Source: Eutreptiella sp. 'Long Island Sound 2002'
Taxonomy: Eukaryota > Euglenozoa > Euglenophyceae > Eutreptiales > Eutreptiaceae
DNA: 64,000 nucleotides
Assembly (NCBI GenBank): GCA_964036045.1
Contig: OZ038378.1
Span: 181,748,944 to 181,812,943 of the forward strand
Direction: 5' to 3'
Shown: positions 11,603 through 22,540 of the stretch, in pieces
Layout: every line of letters starts with the position of its first letter
How positions within the stretch are numbered: position 1 is the stretch's first letter
Program-made: the position numbers and the translations under genes
Notes under the pieces: model-generated
Database searches by the model: none
What the model was told of the DNA's origin: nothing
What the model saw: only the letters and a program-made list of their open reading frames with translations

Positions 11603-13289
11603 GCAGCCCCCGGGCACCCTGCCCAGCGACACCAGGCTCCACCGCCTCCTGGTGGCCCTCCAGGATATCCAAGTGCAGGTGGATGCGCCACTGCACGCCC
11701 AGCTGTGGGGCGACCACCGGCAGGGGTCCCTGGCCCGGCTCCAGCGCACTGGGGTCAGGGCGCCCACCGTTGTGTGGGCGACAGCCCCCCCGACTGCCGC
11801 CTACTGGAGCTGGGCCAGCACATCGCAGGCCCCTCTCGTGACGATCACCTCGACGCTGCCGCCGCTTCCGTGGATCGCCATAGCCCCGGCGGCGGTGGCG
11901 CGTTTCAAATATCCAGCGGAGTGCGTGGCGCACAAGTGCCCGGGGCACCCGCACAAGGGACCCCTCTATTACTCCCTCGATACGGTGGGGACAGTGCCAG
12001 CGGAGCTACACCAGGCCCTGCGCACCCACCTCAGGGAGCACCATGGGGACATGGCCCTCCTGGCGCCCCACGGCCGGGCAACCGACCCCCCGCGAGTGAT
12101 GGCCCCTGAGACTCGCCCAGGCGTCTGGTTCCATGATCTGCCTGCGCTGGCGACCCTCCGAGGCAGTGTCGTGGCGGTGGATGCAGGAGCCACGCAGGCG
12201 GGTATGGCCATGGCCGGGGTCGTCCAGAGCGGGCTTGGGGAGTATCAGGCCCAGGTGGCCTCAGGAGTGGGCACCTCCCAGGAGGGGGAAGCGATGGCCC
12301 TCCTCTCGTATGCCCGCCGGCTGGCGACACAGCAGGGGGTTTACTGGCTGGTGCCGGACTCGGAGGCAGCAGTGGGGGCCCTCCGCACGTACCAGGAAGG
12401 AGGGCACTGCGGAGATGGCATCCACCACCTCTACGCCACTGTCCTGGGGGGGCAGCGCCTCTCCCCGAGGTCTGCCATCAATGTGGTGACCACACCGTCG
12501 CACTGGATCACGGACCTCAACGTCCGTGTGGACGCGGCAACGCGGGAGCCGCCGGAGGTAGACCTCACGTGGCTCCTCAGGCGCCCCTACTCATTTATCC
12601 CCCCAGTGCCCTTCCGCGACCAGTGTCAGCTCTCCCCGACGGCGCTGAGTGACTGGTTGCAGAGCCGGGCCTCCATACCGGCGCAGGCCATCTACGAGGC
12701 CCGCTGGGGGGTAAATTTCATGCCAGGGGGGGGCCTCCCCCTGGACTGGTTCGACCACGACCAGCAGCGCCACATCACGGCGCATCGCATGGACAACGTC
12801 CCGACCATGACCGTCCTGGCCCACCGTTCCTCCCACCGGGGCACGGTGCTAGATACAACGTGTCTCCTGTGCGGGACACAGCCCGAGACGGCGCCCCACC
12901 TGTGGGCCTGCTCGGCTCAATCGCACGAGTGGGGGCCAGCCCGCCGGCGCCTCGCAGCGTGGCTTGACCAGAAGGTGGGGCCACGGGCGGCTCCAGTGCG
13001 TCACCAGCTGTGGGAACCGACTGTGCTGGAGCAGTGGGCGGCAGCCCTGCGGACCCCCTCCATGCAGCTGGCCCACCTGGAGTGTACGGGCCCCCACTCG
13101 CTGGGCACGGAGTTCCTCCGCCACGTCGTGGAGGAGTCCATACGGATCTGGTACGCCCACGCCAAGGCGCGTGCCACACTGCTGAAGGCCCGCCTGGGCC
13201 CGGGCAGCACGATGGCGTGGGCGTTGCAGGAGCTGCGCTTGCACCAGCAAGCAGAAAGGGAAGGGGTGCAGCGGGAGCTCCTGGGATAA
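11602..13289 (+). pseudogene. LINE B ORF2 C-terminal fragment: RNase H and zinc motif
   Basis: The element-derived part of the open frame is about 560 codons. An RNase H-like domain has Asp in VVAVDAGATQAGMAMAG (about 12,165), Glu in QEGEAMALLSY, Asp in WLVPDSEAAVGAL and a last Asp in LNVRVDAATRE. It is followed by a zinc motif of C-x2-C-x8-H-x3-C type (CLLCGTQPETAPHLWAC, about 12,866), as in the C-terminal zinc motif of many LINE ORF2 proteins. The first 200 residues are probably the linker after the reverse transcriptase. The frame also runs back through the microsatellite to 11,394, but that part is accidental. Lacking endonuclease and reverse transcriptase, it cannot be autonomous. Confidence 0.75.
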
Positions 13290-13497
13290 GCGCGGTCGCC
13301 AGAGGCGAACTCACCAGGTCTCCCCGACTCCCCCTTCCCCTGCCGAGGCCTACACACTTACGCACGGCGCGCACACAACACACACAGCCCAGCCCGTTTA
13401 CCTGTACCCGTGGGTAGACATCCCGGCCTTTTGCCCTTTGGTAACAGCGCCTTCGACACACCACACCACACCATACCACACCACACCACACCACACC
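11602..13497 (+). mobile_element. LINE family B, copy B1 (5'-truncated non-LTR retrotransposon)
   Basis: The element starts abruptly at the end of an (ACCAC)n tract. It carries the C-terminal part of a LINE ORF2 (RNase H, CCHC zinc motif), a 3' UTR of about 165 bases, and an (ACCAC)n tail with one variant unit. The 3' UTR end (about 13,353-13,455) recurs at 17,027-17,130, 47,163-47,272 and 53,757-53,862, each time joined to (ACCAC)n, which defines the element's 3' terminus. Endonuclease and reverse transcriptase parts are missing. The right flank is a 94-bp satellite array. Confidence 0.8.
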
Positions 13498-13880
13498 TGG
13501 CCTTACAGCAGACTCCGAACACCCCCTGGGCTGGGCTCCCCGTCCCCCCCAGGCCGGTGCGCCCGGTTCTCTGAAGCAGATGGCCCCCCATTGGCCTTGC
13601 AGGAGACTCCGAACACCCCCTGGGCTGGGCTCCCCGTCCCCCCCAGGCCGGTGCGCCCGGTTCTCTGAAGCAGATGGCCCCCCATTGGCCTTACAGGGGA
13701 CTCCGAACACCCCCTGGGCTGGGCTCCCCGTCCCCCCCAGGCAGGTGCGCCCGGTTCTCTGAAGAAGATGGCCCCCCATTGGCCTTGCAGGAGACTCCGA
13801 CCACCCCCTGGGCAGGACTCCCCGTCCCCCCCAGGCAGGTGCGCCCGGTTCTCTAAAGCAGATGGCCCCCCATTGGCCTT
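13498..13880. repeat. 94-bp satellite, array 1 (about 4 units)
   Basis: Four tandem units of the 94-bp satellite, each with the segments CTCCGAACACCCCCTGGGC and GGTGCGCCCGGTTCTCTGAA. The array abuts the (ACCAC)n tail of LINE B1 on the left and passes into the 47-bp minisatellite on the right at a CATTGGCCTTGG / GCATTGCAGGAG boundary. Confidence 0.9.
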
Positions 13881-16823
13881 GGCAGTGCATTGCAGGAGTT
13901 GCACTGCCCACTGCCCCCGGGCAGTGGGGTAGTGCATTGCAGGAGTTGCACTGTCCACTGCCCCAAGGCAGTGAGGCAGTGCATTGCAGGAGTTGCACTG
14001 CCCACTGCCCCCAGGCAGTGAGGCAGTGCATTGCAGGAGTTCCACTGCCCACTGCCCCCAGGCGGTGCGGCAGTGTATTGCAGGAGTTGCACTCTCCACT
14101 GCCCCCAGACAGTGGGGAAGTGCATTGCGGGAGTTCCACTTTCCACTGCCCTCAGGCAGTGAGGCAGTGCGTCGCAGGAGTTGCACTGTCCTCTGCCCCC
14201 AGGCAGTAAGGCAGTGCATTGCAGGAGTTGCATTGCCCACTGCCCCCAGGCAGTGAGGCAGTGCATTGCGGGAGGTCCACTGTCCACTGCCCCCAGGCAG
14301 CGAGGCAGTGCATTGCAGGAATTGCGCTGCCCACTGCCCCCAGACAGTGCGGCAGTGTATTGCAGAAGTTGCACTGTCCACTGCCCCCAGGCAGTGGGGC
14401 AGTGCATTGCAGGAGTTGCACTGTCCACTGCCCCCAGGCAGTGAGGCAGTGCATTGCAGGAGTTGCACTGCCCACTGCCCCCAGGCAGTGGGGCAGTGCG
14501 TTGCAGAAGTTGCACTGTCCACTGGCCCCAGGCAGTGAGGCAGTGCGCTGCAGGAGGTCCACTGCCCACTGCCCCCAGGCAGTGTTGCAGTGCATTGCAG
14601 GAGTTGCACTGCCCACTGCCCCCAGGCAGTGCGGCAGTGTATTGCCGGAGGTCCACTGCCCACTGCCCCCGGGCAGTGGGGCAGTGCATTGCAGGAGTTC
14701 CGCTGCCCACTGCCCCCAGACAGTGCGGCGGTGTATTGCAGCAGTTGCACTGCCCACTGCCCCCAGGCAGTGGGGCAGTGCGTTGCAGAAGTTGCACTGT
14801 CCACTGGCCCCAGCCAGTGAGGCAATGCATTGCAGGAGGTCCACTGCCCACTGCCCCCAGGCAGTGAGGCAGTGCATTGCGGGAGTTGCGCCGTCCACTG
14901 CCCCCAGGCAGTGCGGCAGTGTATTGCCGGAGGTCCACTGCCCACTGCCCCCAGGCAGTGGGGCAGTGCATTGCAGGAGTTCCGCTGCCCACTGCCCCCA
15001 GGCAGTGGGGCGGTGCATTGCAGGAGTTGCACTGCCCACTGCTCCCAGGGCAGTGAGGCAGTGCATTGCAGGGGTTCCACTGCCCACTGCCCCCCGGCAG
15101 TGGGGCAGTGCATTGCAGCAGTTGCACTGCCCACTGCCCCCAGGCAGTGAGGCAGTGCATTGCAGGAGTTCCACTGCCCACTGCCCCCAGGCAGTGAGGC
15201 AGTGCATTGCGGGAGTTGCACTGCCCGCTGCCCCCCGGCAGTGCGGCAATGTATTGCCGGAAGTCCACTGCCCACTGCTCCCAAGCAGTGCGGCAGTGCA
15301 TTGCAGGAGTTACACTGCCCACCGCCCCCAAGTAGTGAGGCAGTGCATTGCAGGAGTTGCACTGCCCACTGCCCCCAGGCAGTGAGGCGGTGCATTGCAG
15401 GAGTTACACTGCCCACCGCCCCCAAGTAGTGAGGCAGTGCATTGCAGGAGTTGCACTGCCCACTGCCCCCAGGCAGTGAGGCGGTGCATTGCAGGAGTTG
15501 CACTGCCAACTGCCCCCAGGCAGTGCGGCAGTGCATTGCAGGAGTTGCACTGTCCACTGCCCCCAGGCAGTGGAGCAGTGCATTGAAGGAGTTCCACTGC
15601 CCACTGCCCCCAGGCAGTGAGGCAGTGCATTGTGGGAGTTGCACTGCCCACTGCCCCCCGGCAGTGCGGCAATGTATTGCCGGAAGTCCACTGCCCACTG
15701 CTCCCAGGCAGTGCGGCGGTGCATTGCAGGAGTTACACTGCCCACTGCCCCCAAGTAGTGAGGCAGTGCATTGCAGGAGTTGCACTGTCCACTGCCCCCA
15801 GGCAGTGAGACAGTGCATTGCAGGAGTTCCACTGCCCACTGCGCCCATACAGTGAGGTCGTGCATTGCGGGAGTTGCACTGCCCACTGCCCCGGGGCGGT
15901 GAGACAGTGCATTGCAGGAGTTGCACTGCCCACTGCCCCCAGGCAGTGAGGCAGTGCATTGCACAAGTACCACTGCCCAGTGACCCAGGGCAGTGAGACA
16001 GTGCATTGCAGGAGTTGCACTGTCCACTGCCCCCAGGCAGTGAGGCAGTGCATTGCAGGAGTTCCACTGCCCACTGCCCCAGGGCAGTGAGGCAGTGCAT
16101 TGCAGGGGTTCCACTGCCCACTGCCCCCAGGCAGTACGGCAGTGCATTGCGGGAGTTGCGCCGTCCACTGCCCCCAGGCAGTTAGGCGGTGCATTGCAGG
16201 AGTTGCACTGCCCACTGCCCCAGGGCAGTGAGGCAGTGCATTGCAGGAGTTGCACTGCCCACTGCCCCCGGGCAGTGAGGCAGTGGATTGCAGGAGTTGC
16301 ACTGCCCACCGCCCCCAGGCAGTGGGGCAGTGCATTGCAGGAGTTCCACTGCCCACTGCCCCAGGGCAGTGAGGCAGTGCATTGCAAAAGCTGCACTGTC
16401 CACTGCCCCCAGGTAGTGAGGCAGTGCATTGCAGGGGCTGCACTGCCAACTGCCCCAGGACAGTGAGGCAGTGCATTGCAGAATTTGCACTGCCCACTGC
16501 CCCCAGGCAGTGGGGTAGTGCGTTGCAGGAGTTGCACTGCCCACTGCCCCCAGGCAGTGAGGCAGTGCGTTGCAGGAGGTCCACTGCCCACTGCCCCCAG
16601 GCCGTGGCGCAGTGTGTCGCAGGAGAACCACTGCCCACTGCCCCAGGCAGGGCGGCAGTGTATTGCAGGAGACTTCCCGGCACACTGCCCCAAGGGAGGG
16701 AGGCAGCGAGCGGCGGGAGTACCACTCCCCACTGCCCTCAGGCAATGCGGCAGTGCGAAGCACGATTTCCATTGCCCACAGCCCCCAGGCTGCCTGGCAG
16801 TGCGTTACACTGCCCACTGCCCT
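13881..16823. repeat. 47-bp minisatellite, array 1 (about 62 units)
   Basis: The tandem 47-bp unit contains GCATTGCAGGAGTTGCACTG and CCCACTGCCCCCAGGCAGTG in sequence. Each unit holds two inverted repeats: GGCAGTGCA with TGCACTGCC about 10 bases apart, and CACTGCC with GGCAGTG four bases apart. The right end decays from about 16,600 and is homologous to the right end of array 5 (46,560-46,672). Unit number is length divided by period. Confidence 0.95.
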
Positions 16824-17181
16824 CTGCCCACAACAACAGTGCAGCAGGGCACACACAGTGCAGTGTGGTGCAGAGCACCCAGCAGAGTGCACCACACAGA
16901 AGGCACTGGTGGTGCAGCGCGGCACGCAGGGTGCAGTGGGCAAATGAGACCCTGTGTGACTGCGCGCAGGCGTCGGCAAGGCAGTGTCGGCCAAGTGCGA
17001 GAGTGCACTGGTCCGGCTATGCCACAACACACTTACGCACGGCGCGCACACAACACACACAGCCCAGCCCGTTTACCTGTACCCGTGGGTAGACATCCCG
17101 GCCTTTGCCTTTTGGTAACAGCGCCTTCGGCACACCACACCACACCACACCACACCACACCACACCACACCACACCACACC
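16824..17181 (+). mobile_element. SINE-like element using the LINE B 3' tail, copy 1
   Basis: A body of about 200 bases (16,824-17,026) that is not part of LINE B is followed by about 100 bases nearly identical to the LINE B 3' end, from ACACACTTACGCAC to GTAACAGCGCCTTC, and then (ACCAC)n at 17,131-17,181. A second copy with the same body and tail lies at 53,555-53,993. The arrangement fits a non-autonomous element mobilised by LINE B. A weak box A-like TGGTGCAGAGC is present in the body but no box B is seen, so a tRNA origin is not shown. Confidence 0.6.
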
Positions 17182-18487
17182 CTGAGTACTCCCCAGCTCT
17201 ACCCACGGGCTGGGTGCCGGGTGCGAAGCCCCGAACGACAGGGCCCGGGCACCGCCAGTAGGCGGTGTACTAACAGTGTCGGGTGCGCGCACGTCGCAGT
17301 GCCAAGCGCCATCCCCAGGGACCCCGCGGCCCCTAGTACCGGCCGCCTCGGCCCTGGGAACGGTCAGCGACCCCCAATAGAGGACGGCTGACCTAGCCTC
17401 CCCCTCCGCTCCTCCCCTACACGCCCGCTCACGCACCAGCCCACGCAGGAGCCCGGACATGCGCCCCCCCCGCGCTCCAGCCTCAGCCCCCCCCGCTGCC
17501 GCCCCTGCGCGCGCCCCGGTGACCCCCCCATGCGCCCCCCCCCATGAGCGCTCCCTGCTGCCTCCCCTGCCCCACCACGCTCCCTGACCCTGCCCATCTC
17601 TCAGGCTGGCAGCGCCCGTGCGGCGCGCCTCCAGGGCCCCGCATCGGCGGCCGGCCGCGAGACATCCGGACCAGTGGAGGCCCCCGGACAGGGGCTTCAA
17701 CGGAACGGCGGGACCGGGACGGGTGTGCCGGGTGTGTGCGTGGGTGAGGGAGGGGTGAGAGGCTGGGGCCCCAGTGGGACGGCCTGCGCCGAGGCCTGAA
17801 AGGCCCGTGGCCCGGACATGCGCGGGGGGCCTCAACAACGACCCCCCGCCCTGCAATATGTGGAAGAATATGTGGAAGAATATGTGGAAGAGACAGTCCC
17901 TGTCCCCGTCCGGCTGGACGCCCCGGTATCGGTATCCAACATCCTTTAGGTACGGTATAAGGCCCCCCGGCCACCACCCCGGCGCCAACACCAGGGAGGG
18001 CGTCCGGGAGGGGTAACAGCCCCCGATCCCCCAAAGGCAGCCCCAAAGGTGAGCGCACCACTGGAAGGGGCATGTCTGCGGGGTAAACAAATGCGCTGAG
18101 TAACACCCTAATGTAATAATTAGTGCCTACTGCCATAAGTAATGCTTAACCGGGTAAAACGGCCCTCTCCCGGTGCCGGTTTAGTGCGCAGCCCCCAGAG
18201 CCGGACTCGACCGGCCGTACTGAGGCGAGCCCAGAAATGGGTATGGCAGGCCAGACTTTAAGTGCTGGTAGCCACGCCTCAGTACACTCCGTGGGCTCAT
18301 AAGGCCCACGGGGGCCCCAAACACCGTTACGTTCGGGAGTTAAGCCCCGGCGGTGTTTGGGGTTGTTCCTGGTTAAGAGGACTCACGTTGAGTCCCAGAT
18401 GCTGTTACCCCGGGGTTATGACCCCCGGTACTACCTGCTTACTTGCCTGCTGCTGCTAAGAGGTAGGAGGGAGTACCCACGGTTCCT
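17182..18487. repeat. Module D, copy 1
   Basis: This 1.3-kb segment is repeated at 47,329-48,734 with many small differences and one divergent stretch (here a 12-base motif AATATGTGGAAG three times at about 17,854-17,889; in copy 2 an unrelated insert). Both copies begin directly after (ACCAC)n with CTGAGTACTCC and lead into a 94-bp array. It is very C-rich at 17,460-17,560. The 3' part carries a cluster of strong hairpins (see 18,217-18,436). No coding region is supported. Confidence 0.8.
18217..18436 (+). ncRNA. Hairpin-rich segment with 5S rRNA-like signatures (candidate)
   Basis: Perfect stems in order: an 11-bp pair 18,217-18,227 with 18,275-18,285; an 8-bp pair 18,289-18,296 with 18,304-18,311; a 12-bp pair 18,315-18,326 with 18,351-18,362; a 6-bp pair 18,380-18,385 with 18,389-18,394; and a 9-bp pair at 18,406-18,431. 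The loop of the 12-bp stem holds TTCGGGAGTTAAGC, close to the conserved loop of 5S rRNA, and CCTGGTTA follows at 18,368 as in animal 5S. The segment is longer than a 120-nt 5S and the terminal helix is not clear, so this may be a 5S-derived or unrelated structured RNA. The second copy is at 48,473-48,690. Confidence 0.35.
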
Positions 18488-20093
18488 GCCGGAGGCTCCG
18501 AACACCCCCTGGGCAGGACTCCCCGCCCCCCCCGGGCCGGTGCGCCCGGTTCTCTGAAGAAGATGGCCCCCCATTGGCCTGGCAGGAGACTCCGAACACC
18601 CCCTGGGCAGGACTCCCCGTCCCCCCCGCGCCGGTGCGCCCGGTTCTCTGAAGAAGATGGCCCCCCATTGGCCTGGCAGGAGACTCCGAACACCCCCTCG
18701 GCAGGACTCCCCGTCCCCCCCGGGCCGGTGCGCCCGGTTCACTGAAGAAGATGGCCCCCCCTTGGCCTGGCAGGAGACTCCGAACACCCCCTGGGCAGGA
18801 CTCCCCGTCCCCCCCGGGCCGGTGCGCCCGGTTCTCCGAAGATACTGGCCCCCCACTAGCCTGGCAGGAGGCTCCGAACACCCCCTGGGCAGGACTCCCC
18901 GTCCCCCCCGGGCCGGTGCGCCCGGTTCTCCGAAGATACTGGCCCCCCACTGGCCTGGCAGGAGGCTCCGAACACCCCCTGGGCAGGACTCCCCGTCCCC
19001 CCCGGGCCGGTGCGCCCGGTTCTCTGAAGAAGATGGCCCCCCCTTGGCTTGGCAGGAGACTCCGAACACCCCCTGGGCAGGACTCACCGTCCCCCCCAGG
19101 CCGGTGCGCCCGATTCTCTGAAGAAGATGGCCCCCCACTGGCCTGGCAGGAGACTCCGAACACCCCCTGGGCAGGACTCCCCGTCCCCCCCGGGCCGGTG
19201 CGCCCAGTTCTCTGAAGAAGATGGCCCCCCCTTGGCTTGGCAGGCGACTCCGAACACCCCCTGGGCAGGACTCCCCGTCCCCCCCGGGCCGGTGCGCCCG
19301 GTTCTCTGAAGAAGATGGCCCCCCATTGGCCTGGCACGAGACTCCGAACACCCCCTGGGCAGGACTCCCCGTCCCCCCCGGGCCGGTGCGCCCGGTTCTC
19401 TGAAGAAGATGGCCCCCCATTGGCCTGGCAGGAGACTCCGAACACCCCCTGGGCAGGACTCCCCGTCCCCCCGCGGGCCGGTGCGCCCGGTTCTCTGAAG
19501 AAGATGGCCCCCCCTTGGCCTGGCAGGAGGCTCCGAACACCCCCTGGGCAGGACTCCCCGTCCCCCCCGGGCCGGTGCGCCCGGTTCTCCAAAGATACTG
19601 GCCCCCCACTAGCCTGGCAGGAGGCTCCGAACACCCCCTGGGCTGGACTCCCCGTCCCCCCCAGGCCGGTGCGCCTGGTTCTCTGAAGAAGGTGGCCCCC
19701 CATAGGCCTTGCAGGAGGCTCCGACCACCCCCTGGGCTGGACTCCCCGTCCCCCCAAGGCCGGTGCGCCCGGCCATTGGAAGATGATGGCTCCCCATGGG
19801 CCTTGCAGGAGGTTCCGACCACCCCCTGGGCTGGGCTCCCCGTCCCCCCCAGGCCGGTGTGCCCGGTTATTAGCAGATGACGCCTCCCCATGGGCCTTGC
19901 AGGAGGCTCCAACCACCCCCTGGCCTGGACTCCCCGTCCCCCCCAGGCCGGTGCGCCCGGTTCTCCGAAGATGATGGCCCCCCATAGGCCCTGAAGGATG
20001 CCCCGACCACCCCCTAGGTAGGACTCCCCATCCCCCCAGACCGGTGCGCCCAGTAGTACATCCCCACAGGCCCGGCACTACACTCCGACCACC
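18488..20093. repeat. 94-bp satellite, array 2 (about 17 units)
   Basis: Units are nearly identical in the centre and diverge toward the right end (from about 19,690), where CCGACCACC replaces CCGAACACC. The array starts after module D copy 1 and ends at ACCCATTGCAGGAG, where the 47-bp minisatellite begins. Confidence 0.95.
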
Positions 20094-20886
20094 CATTGCA
20101 GGAGTTGCACTGCCCACTGCCCCCAGGCAGTGAGGCAGTGCGTTGCAGGAGTTCCGCTGCCCACTGCCCCAGGGCAGTGGGGCAGTGCATTGCAGGAGTT
20201 GCACTGCCCACTGCCCCCAGGCAGTGCGGCAGTGTATTGCAGAAGTTGCACTGCCCAATGCCCCCAGACAGCGAGGCAGTGCATTGCAGGAGTTCCACTG
20301 CCCACTGCCCCCAGGCAGTGAGGCAGTGCATTGCAGGAGTTCCGCTGCCCACTGCCCCCAGGCAGTGAGGCACTGCATTGCAGGAGTTGCACTGTCCACT
20401 GCCCCCGGGGAGTGGGGTAGAGTAATGCAGGAGCTGCACTGCTCACAGCCCCCAGGCAGTGCGGCAGTGTATTGCCGGAGGTCCGCTGCCCACTGCCCCC
20501 AAGCCAGTGCGGCAGTGCATTGCAGGAGTTGCGCTGCCCACTGCCCCCAGGCAGTGCGGCAGTGTATTGCAGGAGTTGCACTGCCCACTGCCCCCAGGCC
20601 CTGGGGCAGTGCATTGCAGGAGTTCCACTGCCCACTGCCCCCAGGCAGTGAGGTAGTGCATTGCGGGAGTTTCACTGCCCGCTGCCCCAGGGCAGTGAGG
20701 CGGTGCATTGCAGGAGTTGCACTGTGCACTGCCCCCAGGCAGTGAGGCACTGCATTGCAGGAGTTGCGCTGCCCACTGCCCCCAAGCAGTGAGGCAGTGC
20801 ATTGCAGGAGTTGCACTGCCCACTGCCCCCAGGGCAGTGAGGCGGTGCATTGCAGGAGTTCCACTGCCCACTGCCCCCAGGCAGTG
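20094..20886. repeat. 47-bp minisatellite, array 2 (about 17 units)
   Basis: Same unit as array 1, interrupted on the right by the non-autonomous element at 20,887 after CCCCCAGGCAGTG. Confidence 0.95.
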
Positions 20887-22540
20887 GAGGAGGAGGAGGA
20901 GGAGGAGCGCCTGCCGCGGTCCCACGTACGGTGAGCCTTGGCGTCGTCCCTTGGGGGCCCCACGCAGGCTCTGCCGAGGGAGTCCTCCGTCTTACCTCCG
21001 CTAGAGTAAGACGAATCTCGTCGCACACCTGAGAACGCCCCTCCCAGCAGGCCGTCTGGGTCTAAGCGCCGGTGTACGACCACGCTACGGTCCGATCTGC
21101 TCTCCGGTCCCGGCCACCGACCGCTCCGACCTGTCCTGGATAACACCCGAGGTGATGTCCCAGGATCAACGGGCACGGAAGGTGTGGGTCTCCCGGGGCA
21201 TCACCCCCGACTTGAAAACGTCGCCGGGCTAAATAGAACGCGGCCCAGCACGACTATGCGCACTGCCGGCGGGCTGAGTACCGCCGGCGGCGCGAGTACG
21301 GTCACGTTACACGATCACGCGCACCGCCGGGGGCCTGGGTACCCCCGGGTTCTGTGGGTGCGGGACGTGCGTCAGCGCCTTGTCGGCGCACGGTTGTCTG
21401 GGCGCCGCCATGGTGGCGCGCTGCCCTGGAGGTCGTGCTGTGGCGACGCACTGGTGAGTTGGCGGCACCACGGTGGTGCTCTGCCATCGTTGTCGCGGCA
21501 CATTGGTGCTTGGCTGTTGGGGCGGTGCGTCTGTGGCGCTCTGCCCTGGAGGTCGCGCCACGACGGCGTACGTCTACGGCGAAGGCACCACGACGGTGTC
21601 CTGCCATTGCGCCTGGTGGCTGGGCGAGGCGGTGAGGACCGCCGAAGTCACGCGAGGCGGTGAGCACCGCCGACGACAAGGCACCCCTGCACGAGGTGTC
21701 ACGGTTGGCGGAGCGCCAGGTGCAGACCCAACAATGGTGCCTCGAATATTGGCCTGGAGGGAACACCATGGCAAGGCTGGCGCAAACGCTCCACGGGTCT
21801 GGGCGGCGCCACGGTGGCGCTCTGCACCGGAAACCGCGCCACGACGGCGCACGTGCGTGTTGGCGGCACAACGATTGTGCTCTGCCGCTGAGCCGGCGCC
21901 ACGACAACGCACGGGCGTTCAGTCGGCGCCGCGACGGCGTACCCGGGCGTTGGCGGCACCACGGTGGTGCTCTGCGACTGTGCTGGTGTCGCATGGCCCT
22001 AGAGGAGGCACAGCAATGGCATACCTGTGCGTCAGCCGCGCCACGATGGCGCACGTGCACGCTGGCGGCACCACGATGGCGCTTCGCCACTGGACTGGCC
22101 TCACGGCTGGGCAGTGCCATGATGGCGCTCTGCCTCGAAGATCTTGCCACGGCGGCGCACGTATTTGTTGACGGCACCACGGTGGTACCCTGCCAGTGAG
22201 CCGGCGCGTGAAGGGGGAGCGTGGGTGAGCCTGGGCGGCTGGGGGGCCCTCGGAGGGTGGCAGGGGTGGGCCCTGGGCTGACGCGGGTGAGTGAGCGAGT
22301 GAGTGAGTGGGTGAGTGAGTGAGTGAGTGAGTGGGTAAACACGTGGCCGTTGCCTGGCTGTGCTTGTGGGCAGTCCGTCCCACAGCTACCATCCTGGGGG
22401 TTTTTATCCCGGTGCCAGGCCACCAGATATCGAGCAGGTGCACTGTGTGTGGCAGTGGTGCATCTGCCCCTCACAGGCTGCACCTCTGGCCCAGGGAGGA
22501 GTCCTGGACGGGTGGCGGGCGGGGTGGGCCCGGCCTGACG
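20887..22540 (-). mobile_element. Non-autonomous element with LINE A 3' end and foreign interior
   Basis: Read on the minus strand, the last 375 or so bases (plus-strand 20,887-21,265) match the LINE A 3' UTR, including the terminal (CTC)n run. A stretch of about 60 bases at 22,360-22,425 matches the first bases of LINE A (TACCATCCTG, then GGTTTTT and GGTGCCAGG). Between them, 21,290-22,205 is an unrelated degenerate repeat with many GGCGGCACCACG-like motifs, and 22,276-22,331 is a (GAGT)n run. About 115 bases lie outside the LINE A-like 5' stretch. The flanks repeat AGGCAGTG, an apparent 8-bp target duplication in the minisatellite. No open frame here looks like a protein. Confidence 0.7.

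Noticed and set aside
13503-16121. An 872-codon minus-strand open frame, and similar frames at 18,456-21,176, 44,251-46,647 and 50,027-52,468
   Set aside because: They are the 47- and 94-bp satellites read through without stops. The protein has exact 47- or 94-residue periods caused by the DNA period, and the frames cross satellite borders.
16870-16885. tRNA-type box A in the SINE-like body
   Set aside because: A single short match without a box B at suitable distance is expected by chance.
21302-22440. Long minus-strand frame through the non-autonomous element
   Set aside because: The sequence is Arg/Ala/His-rich repeat read-through with no domain, and it merges into minisatellite translation.
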